From Teretinema sp964641135 (GTDB lineage Bacteria; Spirochaetota; Spirochaetia; Treponematales; Treponemataceae): DNA of 29,383 nucleotides. The position numbers were made by a program, and so were the translations under genes. Positions 8,712 to 15,567 of this stretch are shown in pieces. The stretch's first letter is position 1. The number at the start of each line of letters is the position of its first letter. The stretch spans positions 1 to 29,383 of the forward strand of contig CAZXJV010000028.1 in NCBI GenBank assembly GCA_964641135.1, given 5' to 3'. Below the pieces are notes generated by a model, which was not told where the DNA came from, searched no databases, and was given only the letters and a program-made list of their open reading frames with translations.

Positions 8712-8741
8712 TTGCATAAAGTACGAATTCGTGCATAAATA
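8712..8741 (+). promoter_or_regulatory. Candidate gltA promoter with embedded 10-bp palindrome
   Basis: TTGCAT (8712-8717) precedes CATAAA/TAAATA (8734-8741) with a 16-18 nt spacer, giving a plausible promoter and a roughly 25-30 nt leader. The perfect palindrome ACGAATTCGT (8723-8732) sits in the spacer. The octamer TGCATAAA occurs at 8713-8720 and again at 8732-8739, flanking it. A second palindrome, ATACGTAT, lies at 8741-8748. The arrangement suggests an operator between -35 and -10, but this is inference. Confidence 0.4.
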
Positions 8742-8758
8742 TACGTATTAACCCCAGT

Positions 8759-8764
8759 GGAGAG
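8759..8764 (+). promoter_or_regulatory. Ribosome binding site that fixes the gltA start
   Basis: GGAGAG lies 7 nt before the ATG at 8772. It overlaps the alternative upstream GTG at 8757, which therefore cannot use it, so the ATG is the start. Confidence 0.8.
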
Positions 8765-8771
8765 TATTCCT

Positions 8772-10133
8772 ATGCAAAATAGTATCATAAAGACATCCAT
8801 GATCACCGATCTGGCCAATCTTGCAGAAAAAAACTGTTACATTGATCCGGAATTATATACGACCTATGATGTAAAGCGGGGATTGCGTGATTCCGACGGC
8901 AAAGGCGTCCTGGTAGGCTTGACCCGTATCGGAAATGTGTATGGCTATGATGTTGTTAACGGAAAACCGATAGCTGTTCCCGGAAAGCTTATCTATCGGG
9001 GATACGATGTAGAAGATATTGTTCGTGATGTAGAAAAAAGCGACAAGTTCGGTTTTGAACAGGTTATATACTTGCTTCTTTTCGGAGAATTGCCGACAGC
9101 AGCTCAGCTGGACGAATTTAATGCCCTGCTTGGAGAAGCCCGCAATCTGCCCGAGAATTTTGTAGAAGATATGATCATGAAGGCACCTTCTCCGGATATC
9201 ATGAATAAACTGGCCCGCTCTGTACTGGTCAGGTATTCGTATGATCCTGATCCTGAAAACACCTCGCTGGACAACAATCTTTTACAGTGTATACAGTTGA
9301 TAGCCCAGTTTCCTGCAATGGTTGCCTATGGGTATCAGGCAAAACGCCGTTTTTATGACGGGAAGAGTATGTATCTGCATAATCCCCTGCCGAATCTTTC
9401 AACAGCAGAGAATTTCTTGCGTTTGATCCGTGCCGATAAAAACTACGACCGCCTTGAGGCGGAGATCCTTGATATGGCCCTCGTTCTTCATGCCGAACAC
9501 GGCGGTGGCAATAACTCCAGCCTTACTGTTCATGTTGTTTCATCTGCCGATACCGATATCTATTCTGCCATCAGTGCTGCGGTAGGATCCCTGAAGGGAC
9601 GGCGACATGGAGGTGCGAATAACAAGGTCATGGAAATGATGGATGATATCAAGGCGAATGTAACTGATTGGTCAAATGAAAAGGCTGTAGGAGACTATCT
9701 GCGAAAGATACTGCGCAAAGAGGCTTTTGACGGTTCAGGGCTCGTTTACGGCCAGGGACACGCGGTATACACAATTTCGGATCCCCGCGCAATCTTGTTG
9801 CGGGATAAGGCCCGCGAGTTGGCTAATCATAAGGGCTGTATGGATGAATATGATTTGTATTGCCTGATTGAACGTATTTTTCCGGCCATATTCCGTGAGG
9901 AAAAAGGTGGAGACAAGAGTATCTGTACTAACGTGGACTTCTTTTCAGGATTTGTGTACACAATGCTGGGAATACCCCGAGAGCTGTATACCCCGATATT
10001 CGCTGTTTCTCGTATTGCTGGCTGGGCTGCACACCGGTTGGAAGAACTGGTTTCGGGCGGCCGAATCTACCGTCCTGCCTTCAAGCAGGTAGGTGAGTGT
10101 CGTGCCTATATTCCCATATCAAAACGAGCCTGA
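8772..10133 (+). CDS. gltA: Citrate synthase
   Basis: Condenses oxaloacetate and acetyl-CoA to citrate in the cytoplasm. It has 453 residues, slightly longer than E. coli GltA (427). The three catalytic positions of the family are present: H279 in RRHGGAN, H330 in GHAVYTISDPRA and D389 in NVDFFSG. The oxaloacetate-region motif LHAEHGGGNNSS is at 239-250, where proteobacterial enzymes usually have LHADHEQN. The GHAV form and the long N-terminus (about 50 residues before GVTRIG-like sequence) place it in the divergent group seen in fermentative anaerobes. 2-Methylcitrate synthase cannot be excluded from sequence alone. No other TCA-cycle gene is nearby, so glutamate synthesis is as likely a role as respiration. 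A strong hairpin follows the stop. Confidence 0.93.
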   Translation: MQNSIIKTSMITDLANLAEKNCYIDPELYTTYDVKRGLRDSDGKGVLVGLTRIGNVYGYDVVNGKPIAVPGKLIYRGYDVEDIVRDVEKSDKFGFEQVIYLLLFGELPTAAQLDEFNALLGEARNLPENFVEDMIMKAPSPDIMNKLARSVLVRYSYDPDPENTSLDNNLLQCIQLIAQFPAMVAYGYQAKRRFYDGKSMYLHNPLPNLSTAENFLRLIRADKNYDRLEAEILDMALVLHAEHGGGNNSSLTVHVVSSADTDIYSAISAAVGSLKGRRHGGANNKVMEMMDDIKANVTDWSNEKAVGDYLRKILRKEAFDGSGLVYGQGHAVYTISDPRAILLRDKARELANHKGCMDEYDLYCLIERIFPAIFREEKGGDKSICTNVDFFSGFVYTMLGIPRELYTPIFAVSRIAGWAAHRLEELVSGGRIYRPAFKQVGECRAYIPISKRA

Positions 10134-10166
10134 CGCCTTTCTTTTGTAGGAAAACTCTTCACTAAC

Positions 10167-10214
10167 AGGCTGATGACAAAGGCAATTGAGCCTTTGTCAT
10201 CAGCTTCTTTAATG
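10167..10214 (+). terminator. Hairpin terminator of gltA
   Basis: A perfect 15-bp stem (10169-10183 with 10190-10204) closes a 6-nt AATTGA loop and is followed by TTCTTTAATG. A wobble and an A-T pair extend the stem to 17. The T run is modest, but the stem is long. Confidence 0.75.
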
Positions 10215-10258
10215 TCACAATTCTGCAGAAAAGAGAAATAGTCCCGAAGAAATACATA

Positions 10259-10297
10259 ACAGGGTGGTGACAAACATTATGTTTGTCACCACCCTGT
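10259..10297 (-). terminator. 39-nt perfect inverted repeat, probable terminator of the EF-G-like gene
   Basis: Two 19-nt arms (10259-10277 and 10279-10297) are exact reverse complements around one central base. It starts 11 nt past the stop of the minus-strand EF-G-like gene. On that strand the stem is followed by TTATGTATTTCTT, a broken T run. It lies back to back with the gltA hairpin, so the two convergent genes have separate terminators. Confidence 0.7.
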
Positions 10298-10307
10298 CAG
10301 TGCAATG

Positions 10308-12392
10308 TCAGTCTTCTTCGTGTTGTTTGATAAACTCTTTTGCAGCCGCTATAACTTCGTCCGCAATCTTGCCCGAAACCGGATCATAGTGATCAAAACT
10401 GACTTCAAAGGAGCCGGTGCCGCTGGTCATAGATCGCAGGTCGATGGCGTATTTAAGCAGCTCATGTTGAGGTACCTGTGCTCTGATTTCTTCAATTCCG
10501 TTGCCGACACCAGCCTGACCAAGAATGCGGCCTCGTCGTGAAGATAAATCACTCATTATATCGCCAAGATATGCTGTATCTACAAAAACCGTAAGGTTCA
10601 TTACCGGTTCCAGCAGGATGGGGCCGGCGTTTCTCATTGCTTCCTTGAACGCGTTCCGTGATGCAATTTTAAATGCCATTTCGGAAGAATCAACCGGGTG
10701 TTCTTTTCCATCAAGAACCGTAACCGCAACATCCACTACAGGGTAACCGGCGAGAACACCGTTATCCATTGCCTCTTTAACACCTTTTTCAACACCCGGT
10801 ATGTACCCCTTTGATATTGCACCGCCAAAAACGGCGTTTGTAAAGGAGTAATTTTCGCCGCGGGGAAGCGAGTCTATTGCCAGTACCACACGGGCGTATT
10901 GTCCATGTCCTCCGGACTGCTTTTTATGGGTATATTCTGCCTGCGCCTTGCGTTGAATGGTTTCTCTATACGGGATTCGGGGAAGAGTAGTCTGGATATC
11001 AACTTTAGCCTGAGCCTTGATCCGGTTGAGAACAATGTTCAATTGAAGGTCACCCATTCCTGATAATACCGCTTGATGAGTTTCTGCATTAAAGGCATAG
11101 GAGAGGGTTTTGTCTTCCTCGCAAGCCCTTAAAAGGTATTCTCCCAGCTTGTCGTCATCTTTTTTATCTTTGGCCGACACCGCCATTGAATAGATTGGAG
11201 ATGGAGTCCGCAGGGGTACAAAGGGTCGAATATCCGAACTTGCTCCCAGGGTATCATTGGTGCGGGCAAAGGGCAATTTAGCTGCAAGGCCGGTATCTCC
11301 AGCCGGCAGTTCCTTGACTTCTACAAGTTTTTTTCCGATTGCACGGAACAATTTACCAATTTTTTCTTTTTTTGCTTCGGTACAGTTATAGACTTCTGTA
11401 TCAGCAGTCAGTGTTCCGTTGATGACCTTGATATATGACAGTTTTCCCGAGAATTGATCGTTTGTAGTTTTGATCACAAGGGCCGCAAGCGGTGCATCAT
11501 TTTCAACCTTGACAGCTGATTCGGTTTCATCTTCTTCAATAGAAACCTCCAGTGCTCCTCGCGGTGAGGGTACTATGTCAACAATGAAATCAAGGACAGA
11601 GCTCAGGCCTGTTCCGCTGATTGCCGAGCCGGCAAAGGCCGGTACGATGCGGTTATCATGTATTGCCAGTTTAAGGCCCCTGCTGATATCTTCATCAGTA
11701 AGTCCTGCCTCATCAATAAACTTTACCAATAGATCCTCGTCGCCTTCAGCTGCAGCTCCGGCTAGAATCTCTCTGGCCCGTTCATATTCAGACTTGAATT
11801 GCTCCGGAATAGGGATTTGTCTTTCTTTGCCATTCCCGTCGCTTTCCCATGCAGTTCCGGTTAATACATTGATAGTACCCCTGAAATTTGAACCTGAGCC
11901 CATGGGAATGGTTACGGGGCACACCTCTGCATTAAAATTGCTGCGTATAGCCTGAATACAGGAATCAAAATCAGCCCTGTCATCATCCATATGATTGATG
12001 TAGACAATTCGGCTTTTGTTGCGTCTGTCCAGCATACGCCATAGTTTAACAGTTTCTATCTGAACTCCGGCTTTAGCGTCAACAAGCATCACAGCAAGCT
12101 CCGAAGACCGGAATGCTGTTATTACCTCTCCAATAAAGTCGGCAGAACCAGGAGTATCCCACAGATTGATAACAGTATCTTTCCATGTCAAATGAGCAAG
12201 TGAAGCATATACTGATATTGCCCGTTCGGTTTCCTCTGCAGTTGTACTGCTGACCGTTTTACCGGAACCGGCTGCTTCGGCTTTCGGAATCACGCCGGCG
12301 GTGAACAAGATGTGCTCAAGCAATGTTGTTTTGCCGGTTTGGCCATGACCGGCGATGGCTACCGTTCGTACCTGTTCAGTCGTGAATCCCAT
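10308..12392 (-). CDS. Elongation factor G-like GTPase (EF-G2 family paralogue)
   Basis: Translational GTPase with the full EF-G layout (694 residues): G domain, domain II, domain III (around TQAVLSGMGDLQLNIV), domain IV (HKKQSGGHGQYARV through PVDSSEMAF) and domain V. The P-loop is GHGQTGKT (15-22) rather than the canonical AHIDAGKT, a mark of the EF-G-like/EF-G2 group. Switch II reads DTPGSAD, with Ser where true EF-G has the catalytic His, and the G4 motif is NHMD (133-136) instead of NKMD. It is therefore unlikely to be the housekeeping translocase; GTP hydrolysis may be slow or differently triggered. The frame extends 12 codons further upstream, but the ATG at 12392 has GGAGG 8 nt before it and is preferred. 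No second fusA gene is in the window to compare. Confidence 0.9.
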   Translation of the reverse strand: MGFTTEQVRTVAIAGHGQTGKTTLLEHILFTAGVIPKAEAAGSGKTVSSTTAEETERAISVYASLAHLTWKDTVINLWDTPGSADFIGEVITAFRSSELAVMLVDAKAGVQIETVKLWRMLDRRNKSRIVYINHMDDDRADFDSCIQAIRSNFNAEVCPVTIPMGSGSNFRGTINVLTGTAWESDGNGKERQIPIPEQFKSEYERAREILAGAAAEGDEDLLVKFIDEAGLTDEDISRGLKLAIHDNRIVPAFAGSAISGTGLSSVLDFIVDIVPSPRGALEVSIEEDETESAVKVENDAPLAALVIKTTNDQFSGKLSYIKVINGTLTADTEVYNCTEAKKEKIGKLFRAIGKKLVEVKELPAGDTGLAAKLPFARTNDTLGASSDIRPFVPLRTPSPIYSMAVSAKDKKDDDKLGEYLLRACEEDKTLSYAFNAETHQAVLSGMGDLQLNIVLNRIKAQAKVDIQTTLPRIPYRETIQRKAQAEYTHKKQSGGHGQYARVVLAIDSLPRGENYSFTNAVFGGAISKGYIPGVEKGVKEAMDNGVLAGYPVVDVAVTVLDGKEHPVDSSEMAFKIASRNAFKEAMRNAGPILLEPVMNLTVFVDTAYLGDIMSDLSSRRGRILGQAGVGNGIEEIRAQVPQHELLKYAIDLRSMTSGTGSFEVSFDHYDPVSGKIADEVIAAAKEFIKQHEED

Positions 12393-12400
12393 GGAATGTA

Positions 12401-12405
12401 CCTCC
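12401..12405 (-). promoter_or_regulatory. Ribosome binding site fixing the EF-G-like start
   Basis: GGAGG on the minus strand, 8 nt before the ATG at 12392. It selects this start over the in-frame start 12 codons upstream. Confidence 0.8.
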
Positions 12406-12462
12406 GCTGCGTGATGTAACCGGATCAATCTGTTTCGGGAAACGAACCGGTTGAGTACCTTA

Positions 12463-12492
12463 ATCCTACGTTCGGTATGTATGTATTGTCAA
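12463..12492 (-). promoter_or_regulatory. Candidate promoter of the EF-G-like gene
   Basis: On the minus strand, consensus TTGACA (12492-12487), an 18-nt spacer and TAGGAT (12468-12463) would give a leader of about 64 nt carrying the GGAGG site. Its -35 occupies the same bases as the -35 of the divergent promoter (12486-12491). Confidence 0.5.
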
Positions 12493-12514
12493 GAAAATAA
12501 TATCCCATTACTAT
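12486..12514 (+). promoter_or_regulatory. Candidate promoter of the coiled-coil gene, leaderless geometry
   Basis: TTGTCA (12486-12491, five of six), a 17-nt spacer and TACTAT (12509-12514) end 6 nt before the ATG at 12521, so transcription would start on or next to the A of the ATG. The AGAAGG directly abutting the ATG is too close to act as a normal ribosome site. Confidence 0.55.
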
Positions 12515-12520
12515 AGAAGG

Positions 12521-13702
12521 ATGGATCAACAACGAAAAACCATACAGGAATTGACCTCAGCACTTGATGGCAAGCTTACACAGCTTTCTGCTGTGTACCG
12601 TGATTTCGGTGAGCTCATTCTTTCCGATGCACTTGATCCGGTTGCTCCTGCCGGAATCGTAAGTGATGATGTTCTTAATCAATATAAGACCTTGATGGCT
12701 GCCAGAGAAACTGCAACCGCTTCTGTACTTGCTATAAAAGAGTCGGTACAGCGGCAACAAGAACTGCTTGGTTTCCGGAAAGCTCTTGAACAAACACTGA
12801 GCGGAGAAGCCGTCACATATTCAACTCTTTTAAGTGCACTTGGAACCGCACTTTTTTCTTCACTGGAAAGCGAAGGCAATGAAACACTTTCGAAAGCCTT
12901 TGATCAGGTGCGTTCCTCACAAAAACAGCTGGCCGAACTGGAAAAGACAGCGGCTTCAATTGACGCATCGCTGCGTAACGGAAACCTGTTTACCAAGCTT
13001 CATGGTGCAGTAAAGTTGAACGGGTTGAAAAACACCATCAAGATTCAGCAGGAACAGATTGAGGCTTTGATGGGTGATGCTGCTGACCGGCTTGTGACAT
13101 CCGGGGAGCTGAAAACTGCAGTAGACGCCGGATTTACCGGTGTTGAGGTTGCAGATCTTTTTCAGCAGGTAACTGCAGCACGGAACCAGATTGGCGAAGG
13201 CAGACGCCGGGGGGATGATGTAGCCAAAGAGCTTCAACGACTGCGGGAGGTTCTTGCACGGGAAGGCGCTCTGGACAACCCCGGCAGGCGCCTTGATGAG
13301 CTCAGACAGCATATTCATGACACCGATCGCCGTATAGAGTCAGTTTCATCGCATGCCGCACGGGATTATGCTGATCGCTTCCTGTCAGATGACGGGCAGA
13401 AACTTGCAGATTCAACCTCCGGGTCCCCCTGGTCTGACCGTCTTGATATGGTAGCCTCAACAAGATCTGATATATCACGCACAAGAAAGAAAATAGAGTC
13501 TCTGGAAACAGCGATTAGTATTGAAACTATCGCCCGGGCAATAGCTGCTATGGAACTTTCAATAGCAGAAAACAGACGGAAAATTGAGGCACTTCAGGTT
13601 GCAAATACAGACCTTGAAAGACGGATTGCACAATCCCGTGATGAAAAGCAGGAGTTAACCGCCCACAAGGAAAAGTTGGATAACCTTTTATCTTCTTCCT
13701 GA
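12521..13702 (+). CDS. Uncharacterised coiled-coil protein upstream of parE
   Basis: I do not recognise a family. The 393-residue product is soluble, with no signal peptide or membrane segment, highly charged and strongly helical. Heptad-like stretches at about 60-85, 130-190, 235-290 and 320-390 suggest a long coiled coil. A less charged patch around 90-120 (TYSTLLSALGTALFSSLESEG) could be a small folded domain. The C-terminus has several Glu/Lys/Arg-rich heptads ending in LSSS. The gene lies 46 nt upstream of parE on the same strand, but parE appears to have its own promoter, so a topoisomerase link is only positional. A structural, cytoskeletal or chromosome-associated role is possible; none can be claimed. 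Confidence 0.8.
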   Translation: MDQQRKTIQELTSALDGKLTQLSAVYRDFGELILSDALDPVAPAGIVSDDVLNQYKTLMAARETATASVLAIKESVQRQQELLGFRKALEQTLSGEAVTYSTLLSALGTALFSSLESEGNETLSKAFDQVRSSQKQLAELEKTAASIDASLRNGNLFTKLHGAVKLNGLKNTIKIQQEQIEALMGDAADRLVTSGELKTAVDAGFTGVEVADLFQQVTAARNQIGEGRRRGDDVAKELQRLREVLAREGALDNPGRRLDELRQHIHDTDRRIESVSSHAARDYADRFLSDDGQKLADSTSGSPWSDRLDMVASTRSDISRTRKKIESLETAISIETIARAIAAMELSIAENRRKIEALQVANTDLERRIAQSRDEKQELTAHKEKLDNLLSSS

Positions 13703-13710
13703 TTTCGCCC

Positions 13711-13739
13711 GTGACGAAGAAGATTAATTCTGATATACT
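13711..13739 (+). promoter_or_regulatory. Candidate parE promoter, extended -10, leaderless geometry
   Basis: GTGACG (13711-13716), a 17-nt spacer and TATACT (13734-13739) with an upstream TGA forming an extended -10 (TGnTATACT). The -10 ends 9 nt before the parE ATG. The intervening GTCACGGTT has no Shine-Dalgarno character. Confidence 0.6.
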
Positions 13740-13748
13740 GTCACGGTT

Positions 13749-15566
13749 ATGGCTAAACGAAAACAGGAATACGACGAATCCAAGATAAAAACCCTCAGCT
13801 CACTCGAGCACATACGTCTGAGAACAGGTATGTATATCGGGCGTTTGGGGGATGGGACTAACCCGGATGACGGTATTTATATTCTTGTCAAAGAAGTTAT
13901 TGATAACTCCATTGATGAGTTTATTATGGGTAATGGAGACCGGATTGACATTACCCTGAAGGATAATCAGGTTACCGTCCGGGACTATGGGCGGGGCATT
14001 CCTCTGGGAAAAGTTGTTGAGTGCGTTTCTGTTATAAATACAGGAGCAAAGTACAATGATGAGGTCTTTCAATTTTCGGTCGGTCTCAATGGAGTAGGGA
14101 CCAAGGCTGTAAATGCACTTTCCAGTCACTTCAGAGTGATGTCGGTTCGCGACGGGAAGTGCGCGGAAGCTGTCTTTGAGCGTGGTGTCCTGAAATCTCA
14201 ACGCACCGGAACAGTTAAGCCGGGAGTAAAAAACGGCACCCTTGTGGAATTCATTCCGGATACAGAACTCTTTGATAATTATGAATTCAATCTGGAATAT
14301 CTTCAAAAACGTATCTGGAATTATGCGTATTTGAACGCCGGCCTTGTACTGAATTTTAATGGCGAGAACTATAAATCTGAAAACGGTTTGCTGGATCTGT
14401 TGAGTGCCGAGGTTGGCGATGATCATATCTATCCGGTAGGGTATTACAAAGGTAAACAGCTTGAGTTCGCGTTTACACATTCCAACAATTACGGTGAGAA
14501 CTATTTTTCTTTTGTGAATGGACAATACACTTCAGATGGTGGAACACATCTTTCTGCTTTTAAGGAAGGTTTTCTGAAAGGAATTAATGAGTATTTCCGC
14601 AAGAATTTTAAAAGTGAAGATGTGCGTGAGGGCACAACTGCAACTGTTGCAGTCAAGATTCAGTCACCGATTTTTGAAAGCCAGACCAAAAATAAACTTG
14701 GCAATACCGAGGTGCGAACCTGGATTGTAAACGAAACGAAGGCTGCTGTTGATGACTGGCTGCATAAAAACCCTGAAGCAGCCCGACTTCTTGAGCAGAA
14801 GATAGTTGCCAATGAACGTCTTCGTACAGAGCTTAACAGCGTCAAAAAAGAAGCAAAGGAAGCAGCCCGAAAAATTGCCTTGAAGATTCCCAAGCTGCGT
14901 GACTGTAAATTTCATCTTGGAGATCCGAAAAAAGGCGATCAGACAATGATCTTCATCACTGAGGGTGATTCGGCCTCCGGTTCGATGATATCAAGTCGCG
15001 ATGTATATACCCAGGCAATCTTTGGTCTTCGTGGAAAACCCGAGAATATGTATGGTAAAAAACGCGCTGATATATACCGGAATGCCGAATTGTACAATAT
15101 GATGATGGCACTTGGAATAGAAAATGATATCAGTGAACTGCGTTATGCCCGCATCATAATTGCAACCGACGCCGATAATGACGGTTTCCATATTCGCAAC
15201 CTCCTTTTAACGTTCTTTCTCAGTTATTTTGAAGAATTGGTAACATCGGGTCGTGTATATATTCTTGAGACCCCGTTATTCAGGGTGCGAAACAAGAAAG
15301 AAACCCTCTATTGCTATACAGAAAAGGAACGAGATTCTGCAACCGCAAAACTGGGTTCAACCTCTGAGGTTACCCGATTCAAGGGACTGGGAGAAATCAG
15401 TCCCAGGGAATTCGGTCAGTTTATAGGGCAGGATATCCGTTTGCTTCCGGTCACTGTGCAATCATTGAAAAATATACCCGGAATACTGGAGTTTTATATG
15501 GGAAAAAATACCCCTGACCGGCGCGAGTTTATTATGAAGAATTTGCTCGCCGAGGTGGATGTTTGA
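13749..15566 (+). CDS. parE: DNA topoisomerase IV subunit B (type IIA, ParE-like)
   Basis: ATPase subunit of a type IIA topoisomerase, acting with the next gene's product to decatenate or relax DNA. It has 605 residues. The GHKL ATPase domain shows E49 and N53 (KEVIDNSIDE), D79-G83 (DYGRGIP) and GLNGVGTKAVNALS. The transducer QTK loop appears as ESQTKNKLG. The TOPRIM metal residues are E405 (EGDSASG) and D474/D476/D478 in DADNDG, where most relatives have DADVDG. It is shorter than E. coli ParE (630) and resembles the compact Bacteroidetes/spirochaete type. ParE rather than a second GyrB is favoured by the compact size and the short C-terminal domain of the partner. The stop lies 1 nt before the partner's likely ATG. 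Confidence 0.9.
   Translation: MAKRKQEYDESKIKTLSSLEHIRLRTGMYIGRLGDGTNPDDGIYILVKEVIDNSIDEFIMGNGDRIDITLKDNQVTVRDYGRGIPLGKVVECVSVINTGAKYNDEVFQFSVGLNGVGTKAVNALSSHFRVMSVRDGKCAEAVFERGVLKSQRTGTVKPGVKNGTLVEFIPDTELFDNYEFNLEYLQKRIWNYAYLNAGLVLNFNGENYKSENGLLDLLSAEVGDDHIYPVGYYKGKQLEFAFTHSNNYGENYFSFVNGQYTSDGGTHLSAFKEGFLKGINEYFRKNFKSEDVREGTTATVAVKIQSPIFESQTKNKLGNTEVRTWIVNETKAAVDDWLHKNPEAARLLEQKIVANERLRTELNSVKKEAKEAARKIALKIPKLRDCKFHLGDPKKGDQTMIFITEGDSASGSMISSRDVYTQAIFGLRGKPENMYGKKRADIYRNAELYNMMMALGIENDISELRYARIIIATDADNDGFHIRNLLLTFFLSYFEELVTSGRVYILETPLFRVRNKKETLYCYTEKERDSATAKLGSTSEVTRFKGLGEISPREFGQFIGQDIRLLPVTVQSLKNIPGILEFYMGKNTPDRREFIMKNLLAEVDV
15552..15558 (+). promoter_or_regulatory. Ribosome binding site deciding the parC start
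   Basis: GAGGTGG, inside the end of parE, is 9 nt from the ATG at 15568 but directly abuts the in-frame ATG at 15559, so 15568 is preferred. Confidence 0.65.
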
Positions 15567-15567
15567 T

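Noticed and set aside
11470..11955. Ser/Ala/Pro-rich frame of 161 codons on the plus strand
   Set aside because: Antisense to the EF-G-like gene; the skewed composition is the usual reverse-strand shadow.
13800..14525. Open frame of 241 codons on the minus strand
   Set aside because: Lies wholly inside parE, whose GHKL motifs are intact; no domain or ribosome site of its own.
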